Source: Cercophora sp. LCS_1
Taxonomy: Eukaryota; Ascomycota; Sordariomycetes; Sordariales; Lasiosphaeriaceae
Assembly (NCBI GenBank): GCA_036250225.1
Contig: JAPZLL010000002.1
Location: forward strand, 1,488,001-1,552,000
Length of the DNA stretch: 64,000 nucleotides
Direction: 5' to 3'
Below, piece by piece: positions 1-10,700 of the stretch; position 1 is the first letter of the stretch, and each line of letters begins with the position of its first letter. A program made the translations under genes and the position numbers. The notes beneath the pieces are model-generated. The model worked only from the letters and a program-made list of their open reading frames with translations. It did no database searches and was not told the DNA's origin.

Positions 1-749
1 CACATTCACACCAAGCAACGAGGTCCCAAAGACAAACCCTAGGTCCCGAGGTCCCCAACGCTGCGTTACCCCTCCGAGGGGGCCATTGAACGCCCAAAAC
101 GCTCAAAGCATGTGCGTACCCACTGTGTATATAAGTTCCAGTAGGGGCCATCCATCCACTGTAACGAAAGCACAAGTTGACAGCTCTGACGGGATGGCGC
201 AGTGGTAGGTAACCCCCAACGCGTTAGGGGAAAGTTATGACAGATCCGTAGCATTGTAATCCTACTCCACACCTTCAACCATCCCCTCCCACTACCTCCG
301 AGGGTATACCCACGACCTGCGAGTTGGTGCTCGGTGCTAGATTTTGCCTATTTTCCCTTCTTTTCAATTAAATCAACCATTGTGTTGAACGCCACGTTTT
401 TCCCTCGTTTCTTTTCGTTCTTACCAGGATGCCAGGATGGCTGGCGACGCCCGTCAAGCAGCACCCAATTCTGTGTCCTTGACCACTTTCGTAACCAGTG
501 CTCGTGTCCATGAATAGAGTTGCGCTCATATTGACTTCTGGATTTAGTCTATGTTTATCAAACAAAAAGATCCAAACGCCTGGCCCGTCTTTCTAGCCGC
601 GGCCACCGTCCCCGCTTAGTTTTCTATTCCTACAGATCCTGGCGGACGAGGGGAATGTAGTTATCAGCAAACGGAACAAAGGAGACGACAATGGCCGTAA
701 TGCCTCAATAAATGTTACAGTTCCTGGAGTTTCCTAATGCTCCAATCCC
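1..749. other. Window edge; 3' flank of the Mdm38 gene, no gene recognised
   Basis: I see no credible coding exon here. The stretch nearest 749 should hold the 3' untranslated region of the Mdm38 gene. A perfect polymerase III A-box-like string lies at 195-205, but no convincing B box or tRNA fold follows it. Confidence 0.5.
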
Positions 750-2453
750 CTACTTTTCCGATTTAGGGGGGATACCCTGCTCGGCCTTCCCTGCATCAAT
801 CGCGTCCTGTTCTGCCTCGAGCGCTTCACTGACTTGGGGCTTCTCGACACCCGCTGCCTCCGCCTGCGCCTCCCTCTCTTCTTTATCGTCGATATCTTCA
901 GTATCCCTTGGTGTTGCAAAGCCGGTCATCTGGTTCTCTTGGTTCTGTTCAAGTTCCTCCTGAATGAGCTCCTGCTGCTCCTTCAATACCTCGAGACGTT
1001 GCTTGTTCGTGGCTGCGCCCTCAGCGTTGTGCACCTCCAGCTCAATCTCGTGATAGAGTTCCTCTGGGATCGAAGACAAAACACCTGTCAGGGCCTCGAT
1101 CTGGCTCGAAACTGAACCGTCGGTCTGCGTTTGACTGTACATGTAGGCATTGCTGAGAACAAGCAGTGTGGATGGCACACCGTCGCGGAGTCGGAGATCA
1201 AGCCAGGTCTGGAGATCCTCCCTCAGTCTGGCAGGCGACACCCCGAATGACTTTATGCCGCGGCTCGCACACGCCATCTGGAGCTCAGATACCGAAAGGG
1301 ATTCAACACCCTCGTAACTGATCGCACGGTCATCCCGCTTGATTTGACGCATGCGGTGGCGAAGCTGATACCGAAGCATCATGTCTGTGCCAAATGTGTT
1401 CAAATTGAGGTAGCGGCACATGGAAACGAGTTGGGGTCGCGACAGGTTGTCGAGGGTAATGTCGTCCCTGAAAATCTTGCAGACCTTAATCACATCCTCT
1501 TCGGTGGGCTTCTCGCCCGTAGAGCGGAGCTTACGGAAGAACGTCGCAAACTCTTCCTTTTGTGCCGTGATCAGAGTCAAGGGGAGACCAGTCTCCTTGA
1601 GGGTCTGGCGAAGAAAGTCGCTGACTTCCTTTCGAGTTGTCCGGAGGGAGGAAGCTTTCGCATCCCGAGACTTCTGTCCTTCGTATGTGCTGGGGAGGAG
1701 GTTGGGAAAAAGCTTGAGAGCAACAGGAAGCAGGAGTTCGGCAAACGGCACAATGATGAAGACCGAAAATGGAACCAGTCGTCCAAGGTCCTGCACCGTT
1801 CTCTGCAACTGCCTGTTCTCTCTGCGGGTAAGTTCATAGCCAGCAGCCATCTTCAGTGCCAGGCGAGAGCTGATCTTGACTTCGGTTGCCAACAACTTGG
1901 TTCCATCCCAGTAATGCTGGACCTCCTTCTTGATCTTCTGCCCCAACGTCAACTTCTTTTCCTCCTTCTTAGGCTCTGCCTTTTCCGCACTCGCGCCCTT
2001 CTGCGCAGCAAGCTGCGTGAGCGATGCGCTGTCACTAGCAGCCGCCTCGGCGCTCTTCTTGTCCGCTTCCTTCACACCAGCATCGCTTGACTTCGGCGCG
2101 GAAGACGTCTTGGAAACGCTCGGGGTCTCCCTAGGCAGAGGTTTCTTAGCCTCTTCCGCATTGAACCCCGGCGGTGGGCCAGCAGGCGGACCTCCATGGG
2201 TGCTTGTGCCGGTGCTCAAGCCTCGGAGGGGAATGAGCAACGCAGTCGTGGGGTTGTTGAGCAGCAAGTTCCTCGAGTTACGGGAGAGATGGAGCGAGGT
2301 CGCAAGTAATGCGGATCGGGGAAGCGCATGGCCTCAATAAAAGGATGTCAGCGAAATGGTGGAGGACATCTCAAACCTTAATTGCAACTTACCGGTACCC
2401 AGAAACGGGTTGACGACCAAAGCCCTCCGGGCAACACTGGCTGAGGCGCTCAT
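750..2453 (-). CDS. MDM38: Mitochondrial inner-membrane LETM1-domain protein (Mdm38/Ylh47 type)
   Basis: Two exons, complement of 2393-2453 and 750-2332, give 547 residues. The 60-nt intron has donor GTAAGT, branch CTGAC and acceptor GAG; it joins an ATG exon to a frame that otherwise has no ATG upstream. The N-terminus is rich in Arg, Ser, Ala and Leu and lacks acidic residues, as expected for a mitochondrial presequence. A Pro/Ala/Lys/Glu-rich linker follows, then one hydrophobic segment at about residues 205-228, directly followed by the LETM1 signature LPSTYE (about 233-238) and the matrix LETM1 ribosome-binding-like domain to about residue 430. The C-terminus is Glu-rich and probably coiled-coil. 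Family members act in mitochondrial K+/H+ exchange and in inner-membrane ribosome anchoring. Mdm38 and its paralogue Ylh47 cannot be told apart from this locus alone. Confidence 0.9.
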
Positions 2454-3819
2454 GACAAGGTGCACCTGTCGCAATATCCCAATTCAATCCCGCTATCAAG
2501 CGCGGAAAGAGCGTAGACGGTAGAGCTCGAGTGCAGATGGCTGGTGCAGCGATCCAGTGAAGAAGAAAGTTGCCCCTGAAATCTGGACACAGTGTTGATG
2601 ACCGGATGGCTTGGAAAAGAGCGGAGATAATGTGAGGAAGAAGTTTGTCGATTAAAACATACAGGTAACCTTTCGGGAGGCCGCAGAACAAAGGAATAGT
2701 ACAGTCGGCAAGGGAGAGTCGGTTGAGAATCAAGATGCTCAAATGGGAAAAGACATCAAAATCCAAGTTGTTTTCCGCCCCCGCGAACGACGTTACTGCA
2801 AGCCTGGGCTTCCGTTCGCGACTGAGGGCACGGACGTTAATCACGTGGCAACGTAATGAGTAAGGCACGTTTCGTTTGCCACATGACTCCCAACTCCATA
2901 TGCCTCAGGTTTGAATCCAGACCGGTCGATGCAAACGAAATGCAAAAGAGTTTGAGTAGATCAAGACCGCTAGACTTTGGTAGCTCACAGAGGTCTTTGA
3001 TCTCCTGGCACCGGCTAGAGGTTGAATCTTCGGTCATCTTTTCGGCATCAAACCAGCGTCGCAATTCTAGGGAGCTGCCCGGACTGGGCGCAATTCAAGC
3101 CCGCCACATCCCTGCCAGATTTTTGAGGTCACATCCCAAAACCCGACACCAACGTTTGCTATGCCTAAGCATCCAGGCAAGAGTACGGATTGCAAAGAGG
3201 TTATCTGAACGTTACAATTATGTCTCTATTATTCGCTTGCAAAGCTCCTATTCCACGATGACACGTCGGATCGGATCCGTGGCAAAGTTTTCCCCTGGCC
3301 TCGGGCCTGGCCGTGCCGCGTTTTTGCTCACCGCAATCGGACTCCCGTCTGGGGATGAGTGTGCTGAGCTCAACAAAAAATCCTTACCCAGGGATGGATC
3401 GTGTTGGGTCTGGCAGCTGGAGTCAAGCCACTGCAGCCACAAGACATTTTCCCCCGCGCTGCGGTGATTGCGTCCAGACTGGTTGCCCAAGACCAAAGTT
3501 TACTGATAAGCTTGATACCCTTCACTTATGCTTTTCCCCCATCTTCCCACATAATGGTCCATCCCACAAAAGCTTGACCGTTCGCAACTTTTGACCATGG
3601 AACTTTCTTGACCCGCATGCCAGGGTGTTCCCCGTCCCTCTTCGCCTCGGCTGCTTTCGGGGCCGCTCCCCGCACTCCGAAGCCGCGCATTTGTTGCTTG
3701 GTAAACCTCGGCCTGAAGGATTGTGACTTATCGATTATCAATTGCCAATTGCCCGCTACGCTACACCGCGATTCCTCTTCTGCCCACCAGCCGGGCGTAT
3801 ATCGTGTCTTAATTTCGCC
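2454..3819. promoter_or_regulatory. Divergent intergenic region between MDM38 and ADK2
   Basis: About 1.4 kb separates two genes transcribed away from each other, so it must hold both promoters. The longest frame inside (2856-3467, +) has no recognisable motif and I do not call it a gene. No clear TATA box was identified. Confidence 0.5.
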
Positions 3820-4712
3820 ATGCGGCTTCGGAAAGCCGCTCGAGTCATTCTGGTAGGAGCCCCCGGTGTCGGGAAAGGGACGCAGTCGGAGCGCTTGCTG
3901 CAGCGATTTCCCCAGCTCTCTTCTCTCAGCTCCGGAGATCTGCTGCGACACAATGTCAAGCAGCGCACTCCGCTTGGTGAGTGCGCCCGGTTTCACGCGC
4001 TTTGGTCGCTGGAGTGGCGAGTACTAATATCTCGGGTCTAGGCATCAGAGTCGAAAGCACGATGAAGGCCGGTGGCCTGGTGCCCGATGACCTCATCCTT
4101 CGTCTGATTCGAAACGAACTCAACCAACGCGGGTGGATCTTCTCGAGCCACCCGGCTGGCGATGTATTGACACTTGCTTCTTCAGCCATCGGCGCCAACG
4201 AAGCGGCCGTAGAAAGTAATACAGATGTCGAGGCCTTCATATCATCACCGGCCCACGCTCGAGATGCCCGCGGTTATCCGACCGTCCGTCCTTCGGAGGA
4301 CCCATCGGCATCGTTCCTGCTCGATGGGTTCCCACGCACGGCAACACAAGCCGACCGCCTCGATGAGATAGTGCCTATCAACTGGGTTGTGTCGATCAAG
4401 ACGCCTGTCGACGTGATCCTCGAGCGAATCTCAGGGCGCTGGGTCCACGAGCCTTCAGGCAGAGTATACAACACATCTTTCAATGCGCCCAAGGTGCCTG
4501 GTCAGGATGACGTCACGGGCGAACCCCTCGTTCGAAGAGCCGATGATGACGAACAAGTATACCGGGCTCGATTTCGCAAATTTCAGGAGACGAGCGAGCC
4601 GCTGCTGGAGCACTACGCCGGCAAGGGTGTGCTGTGGGAGGTAGAGGGACTGAGTAGCGATGAGATCAGCCCTAAGCTATTCCGCGAATTCGAGCGCCGC
4701 TTTGTGGAGTGA
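3820..4712 (+). CDS. ADK2: Mitochondrial GTP:AMP phosphotransferase (adenylate kinase 3 type)
   Basis: Exons 3820-3976 and 4042-4712 encode 275 residues. The 65-nt intron has donor GTGAGT, a perfect branch TACTAAT and acceptor TAG. The protein transfers phosphate between GTP or ITP and AMP in the mitochondrial matrix. Visible motifs are the Walker A loop GAPGVGKGT (residues 13-21), the NMP-binding segment SSGDLLRHN, the core motif LLDGFPRT (145-152), and a long LID domain that starts GRWVHEPSGRVYN and ends in RRADDD, which marks the long-form AK2/AK3 branch. The basic start MRLRKAAR could aid mitochondrial import. Odd point: about 50 extra residues (roughly 88-140) lie between the NMP-binding part and LLDGFPRT, where compact adenylate kinases have only a short link. 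The GTP preference is inferred from family, not proven by sequence. Confidence 0.92.
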
Positions 4713-5922
4713 TGCTGGCGGCCGCTAGTTACTACTTGTTTTTCATGATGATGTATATAATAGCTGTTGGTGGGTTCGAGGTCGCTTTTATCGGGTTGGC
4801 GTCGGCATCGATAGGCCTAGAGGATTTTTGTCCTCGGCCAGGCGTTTTGACATTGGGTACATTGGTGGCTGGACTGTTGAAATGGGTTCAACGCAGAGTG
4901 AAGTGGGCAATCCTATGTTGCGTCGAGAGTGTTTGCCGAGACCTGGCCTATGTATCTATCTGTTGGCGTGCTCCAGCGTGCATAGACCCGCTGGAAAGCG
5001 GCGGCAATCCCGGATGTGTGCATTTGGCACTCAAACCACTCGAACGTCCATGCAAACATGTTTACTTTGAAGGCCAAGGATCCATTGGTAAGAGGCTTGT
5101 CAGGGGGGGCAGATGAAGGCTGGGAGACTTGAGGGGCTTATCCAGCCTACCAGTTGTGATTATGCATCTGAGTTCATCCGAGCTACCCCTCTCCAACAGT
5201 TCGTGCACAGGTCTACCTAGGACCTACTGAACTCAATTCCGCGGTACGGGACTAGCCGCGATCAAGCCGTGCTACCATCCCTGAAATCCCTGAATATGAA
5301 AGTATTTCCCAAAGAAAAGGGTACGTATTAGGTACGATGCTTTGAGAATTACAATACCGAGTGAACAACGATGAGTGCTAAAAATATGAGCCAACAACCA
5401 ACCCCGCATTGAGGGGGCGCCGCGTGAGCGCCTGCTGCACCACTTTCCCCAGGTTTGAGACCTCCAGGGTCCGCCGACTTGGCGGGTGGTGGGGCCTCGA
5501 TATCTTGGCACATTCTGGGCATGGGACACAACCTCCAACCCCATGACCACATATTGGCATTGATCCTGAGGAAGGTGGGCAGCTCAGCCTACCTTCCCCG
5601 CCCCGATCTTGCCTCTTCCTGCGACTTTCCTTTCTTCTCATATTTTTTCGGGGCCTGGTAAGAGGGCTTTGCATGTGTAGCTTGTTCTACTTCGCTTTGG
5701 ATTAGACGGAAAGGGGGCCGATGGACCGTTGACGTTGGCGGGCCGAAGACGACAAGCCATTGACCCAACCCTGTTCGAAAGTTTTGCATTGCGAAAGCGT
5801 CTTGGATATTAAGATTCAGATACCGAGATTGGCGCATCCCACCGGTCTGGTTTGGTGCTGACTTCAACTCTATCACAACCAACGCGGGAACCAAGGGGTA
5901 GCCGGCACAGGCAACCACCACA
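4713..5922. other. Intergenic, ADK2 3' end and GH76 gene promoter
   Basis: This 1.2 kb stretch lies between two genes on the + strand. Only short, low-complexity frames are present and none resembles a known protein. It should hold the ADK2 3' untranslated region and the promoter of the downstream secreted mannanase. Confidence 0.5.
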
Positions 5923-7757
5923 ATGTTGGTCAGATTCACCAGTGGGTTGCTATTGCTGGCGGCAGTCGTCAGTCCAAAGGCTCAAGCGTTCTCTTTTCTC
6001 CCGCCTGATAGGGTACATGTCGACCAAAAAAGAGGAGGCCCAGATGTCAAACTCTTTGCGGATACCCTCGAAGCCCTGCAGGTCATGCAGCAGGAGTACT
6101 TTCAACCCTGGGTAGGAACATGGCCTAGCGCGATTGACTGGACCGCGGCCGTCATAGGGACACACATTGCTGGCGCCCTGAAGTCAATCTCCAGTGGGCT
6201 GGAAGCCCTCCAGGCCCATGGCATCAACGACGACTTCAGGCCAACAGAGAACGCCATCTCATTATACTATACCCAGCTAGTCGGTTTCTACTTTGGCCAG
6301 GATGCCTTTTCACTTCGCACTCAAGCCTTTGATGACATGCTGTGTGAGTAAACTTGCTTTCTGAACATTTGTTACTAATTCGAATGAGATTAGGGGTTGT
6401 TCTGGGCTGGCTCGACACGATACACTTTGTCAAGGATCACGATAAATCCAAGTATGGGTTCTCAGCGGAGCCATATAGAGGCAACGGGATGTCATACGAG
6501 GGTTGGCACGGGACGGTCTGGGTACCGGCTTTCGCTCACCGTGCCAGGATATTCTGGCATCTGGCGGCTGTGGGGTGGGATACGGAGCTTTGCGGGGGAG
6601 GAATGAATTGGAATCCCCGATTGATGCCGTATAAAAACGCCATCACCAACGAGCTATACATCGCGGCATCCATTTCTATGTATCTTGGCTTTCCAGGGGA
6701 CAGCAACACTGAGCCCTTCTCCAACCTTCCCTACACACCAGACCCGGAGGCCCCTGGGGAGAGGTCAGGTTGGAAGCCACGCGATCCCAAGTACAAGCAG
6801 GCCGCCATCGACGGGTATCGGTGGCTAGACTCGTCAGGCATGCTGAACGAGGACGGCCTGTTCGCAGACGGATTTCACATTTCGGGCTACAACTCTGGGA
6901 GCAACAACACCAAGTGCGACGAGCGAGACGAGATGGTGTACACATACAACCAAGGCGTGCTGCTCTCAGGCCAGCGCGGCCTCTATCTAGCCACTGGAGA
7001 CACCTACTATCTTCAGGCAGGGCACAATCTCATCCAAAATGTCATCCACGCCACGGGATGGGATGTGAGGCGAGACGCCCCTGTTGACGACCTCGCCAAG
7101 TTCCCCCCGGGATACGCACCGATGTGGCGCGGGCTTGGTCGAGGAGGCATTCTCGAAGAGGCCTGCGATATGAAGGCCACTTGCTCTCAAGATGCCCAGA
7201 CCTTCAAAGGCATATGGATGCACCACTTCACCATATTCTGTGCCCCACTGGATCCCCCAGAGCAGGGTCGCGGGGGTTCTGAGATTCCAAGGCGGGAACA
7301 CACCACAGCTTGCAGGAGATACTACCGCTGGCTGAAGCACAATGCTGATGCGGCAAGGCGCACGCGGGATAAGAGTGGTAGATTCGGCATGTGGTGGACA
7401 GCGGGCTTGCTTGCCAGCACCAGTGCATTGAACTTGCATGTCACCGCGGAATCGCTGCCATCGATGGACCACGCGGTCGATTACCGGAACGAGGGCGTAC
7501 CTCATGATCAACAGTGGATGTTCGATCCCGATAACTTGGACTCCGATGAGAGGCCCAGGAATGCAACCCTTGGAAGTGAGCAACGACCGATGCATAGTAA
7601 CAGGCGGAGAGGGCAGGCTCGCTCTTCGGACCTGAATGATAGGGGGCGAGGACGGACGGTGGAGACACAGAGTGGCGGGCTGGCGTTATTGAGGGCGTTG
7701 TGGGAAATCTCGAACCTTCCTGATGCGCTGGATACTCCCAGGCACCGGGATATGTAG
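5923..7757 (+). CDS. Secreted GH76-family alpha-1,6-mannanase-like glycoside hydrolase
   Basis: Exons 5923-6343 and 6394-7757 give 594 residues. The 50-nt intron has donor GTGAGT, branch ACTAAT and acceptor TAG. The first about 22 residues form a signal peptide with a Leu/Ala core, so the enzyme is secreted. The family cleaves alpha-1,6-mannan backbones, as in the fungal cell wall. The splice rebuilds the catalytic motif: D137-D138 in FDDML is followed across the junction by W141-VVLGW, matching the GH76 DDxxW pattern. Other family features are a Cys-Gly-Gly-Gly segment with NWNPRLMPYKNAITNELY, the TYNQGVLL motif, and a later GGILEEACD block that ends in FKGIW. There is no GPI signal at the C-terminus. 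The last about 90 residues are poorly conserved in my memory and could be lineage-specific. Whether it degrades mannan or acts in wall remodelling cannot be told. Confidence 0.85.
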
Positions 7758-10700
7758 ACTTGGGTTCGGTTGGTTGGGCGAGGGTTTGCTTTGGTTTGCT
7801 TTTTTGGTAGGACTCGTGCTCAGCATATCACCCTTAGCATATTGGTATTCGGGCTTCGCGGCTTGGTGTGTCTGTCCAGCGAGACGTTCACAGACCTCCA
7901 GTAAGAACCTAGGAATCGACGTAGAATAAACGTATGTACACCTGATTGTGTGTTGCAGTCGGCCATATGCCTACCAGTCTGTGTGTAGCAGTGATTTCGC
8001 GGCATACCGGCGAACGGATCGCGTGAGATACAAGTTGGTGGTTGAGAACTTCAGCAACCTCAGAGCCCAGCTGTGGAAAACATTTATAGTGAAGACCTGC
8101 CGTAGTGAAAGGATTCTGCGTTTTTGCAGATTTGGAGTTATCCTTGGATAGGCCCTAGCTAGTGAGCCATCAAGTTTGGTAATGTAAAGCCAGTGCTGAT
8201 TTACCACCTCGGGATACCCTGAAAAGGGGCCAAATAAACACATTCAACGTATAAAAGAGGAGCCATGTTTTGTAAAGGGGACGTCAACATCAGGATATTG
8301 TTGCCACAGAGAAAAAAAAAAACTCCCAAAAAGCTCAGGCCCCGGTCGACCCTTGACACTGGTGACCACGCCACCTAGTAGGAATCGAACCTGGGACCTT
8401 ACGAAGACCGTGCGACGGTTTCTGGTTGACTGTGTAAACAAGGCGATGCTCACTACCACTCGGCCAAGACGTCCTTCTTGGTGAGTCCAACTTGACAGAA
8501 TCTTTCCTCCGGGAACTTATATGGTTCCTGCCCCTTCCGGTTCCTGCCAATGGCTCTGAAATCGCGCCCCAAAAAAAAATGCCCACAGCATCGCGATGGG
8601 CCCGATGGCTTGAAACCGAACTGCAAACAGGGTGGCAACAAATTCAGAGGGCTATTTCCTATGAAAAGAAGGCGTTCATTTGATCTTTAGAGGCATAAAA
8701 CAATACCCCAACGGGCGTCGAGCAATACAACAAGACGTGGCAATGAAGCAACGGCGCAGAGGAATTCGCCAAGGCGTTGAAACAAACTCCAAAGGCACGG
8801 AACCGCTCCCCAAAGACCTAGCCGTTTGGTTCGAGGCATAACCCGATTCTCCAGACGCGTAGCCACTCAACTGCAGATGTGCGAACCTCCACGAGACCAA
8901 TGGTTGGGGAACGTCTTCACGTTCGCTCTTGCACCATCACATCTGGGGCACATTGGTTCTCAACAAATCAATTACACCCACATGTCGTCCGATCCAGGCC
9001 TCCTTTAGTCGACATAGCTTAACCACACAGCGCTCCTTCCCAGTGCTTGATCCCAAGCTTCAGGGAAGGGAACCCATCCAAGCCCCGCGTGAAAGTTGAG
9101 GCATGGAAGAAAAGCCGCGGCTCGCCTCGAAGGTGTGATTGCTGGGATAACCACATCATCTCATGAAGCCTGCATTAAGCGGAAGATTTCCACACAGCAG
9201 GAGTGGCGCCGTCAAGTGGATCATTCCGACCTGGAAGTCTGACAGCTTCGAGGAAGAGAGCCGGGTGAGCGAGTGATCCCATTTCCAGACTTGTTGATGT
9301 TACTCTCATCCACGTGGCAGCAGGATAGGGTCACAGACTGTGCCGGGTTAACGTTTTGACGACCATCTCCTTGCCGACCAAGGCGTCACTCGGGCAGTTG
9401 AATCACAGTTCCACTGATCCGCAGCAGGAGCACATCCTGACGCCCGATATGCCGTGGCGGGAATGCCCGGCACAAACTGTTCCAGAAGCTGGTCTTCTCA
9501 AACGACGCAAAAATTTCTCACTGTTGCAGTGAAGATCATGACCGGGTTGAGCTTGCGCGCCATGTAGCCCCGGGCGGCAGAGTCCCGTGCTGGATGATGA
9601 ACGCTCTCCGGATTGATCCACCCGTGGCAGACGGACCCCACGGTTCTTTATCCATATTGGGGGCTGTTTTTTTGAGGTTTCAGTGAGCCCGAAGCGCGCC
9701 ATTCACCTCCAGTGGATCCGGCATACGAAAGCTGGAGCGACATATTGCAGAGAGCAGCGGCCTGTGTAGAAAATTCAGATGACTGCTGATGCTGAGTAAT
9801 ATCTCGTCCGAAACAAAGCGCTGTCTCAACTCGGATGTATGAAAAACGCGTCACTCGCCGGTTAAAAGTGGTTGTAGTCTGTTCCTGCACCTTCAAGGAA
9901 CCTCCAACAGGTGGATAAACCGCATCCCGAGCGCGGCTGCCGACACCCCGGGGGAACCGTTGATAGGGCTATGAAACTGGGGTACAGGAGCGCAGATGAC
10001 TGACCGTGTGAGGCCGAAGCAAGGAAATGCGGGAGCGGATATGAGGCATGTGTGCCCAAAGACCGGAAGCCCAGCCTCGCCCCGTGAGCGTTGAGATCGA
10101 GATGCGATTTGACTGGCCGGGCTGAGTGGTCATGATCTGCCGATGCTGTCGCCCGCAACACGTCGGAGAGAGTCGATCCTGTCATACCGGGAGTTCTTCA
10201 GCTCGACAACTACACTTGTTGCGCGTGGGCGCTCCGTACCAAGAATATGTGAAGCATGGCGTTCTGTGCTGGCCCGAAAGGGTCGGTATCAGTGATATCG
10301 AGATCCACAGATAGCCACGGGTTCGATCAAATTCCAAGAGATAGATCGTTCGGCATCCTTGGTGCAAGCTTCGCGACAACGCTGGGCAGAAGCTTGACTT
10401 GTCTGGGCAGGTTGGCAGAGCTTGGGGCACTTGATCCCATGTATGTTTGCCGATTGCCGTGTGTGCCGTTGGGATATTAACTTACCCAGAAAAGCCGATT
10501 ATAGCAACAAAGTGCCTCCCCACCGTGCCGACGTGTCCAAGAGAGCCAATCGCTTTGAAGCCCAAGGCCGATGGCCCAGTGAGAGGCGTCCAACCGAAGG
10601 TCCGGTCGAGAACGGGAAGAGAGTGTCTCCCCAAAGACCGAACGCGTAATGCTCAATATATGAAGATATTTCTCCTGCAGCAAGCAGGCAACCTTCTCCG

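Noticed and set aside
185..280. tRNA-like stretch with a perfect A box at 195-205
   Set aside because: The B-box region is poor and the arms do not pair; too weak to call.
2856..3467. 203-codon + strand frame between MDM38 and ADK2
   Set aside because: No domain, signal peptide or splice partner; sits in a divergent promoter region.
6336..6352. Apparent loss of the GH76 active site in the unspliced frame
   Set aside because: The GTGAGT-TAG intron restores the Asp-Asp-x-x-Trp motif, so the enzyme looks intact.
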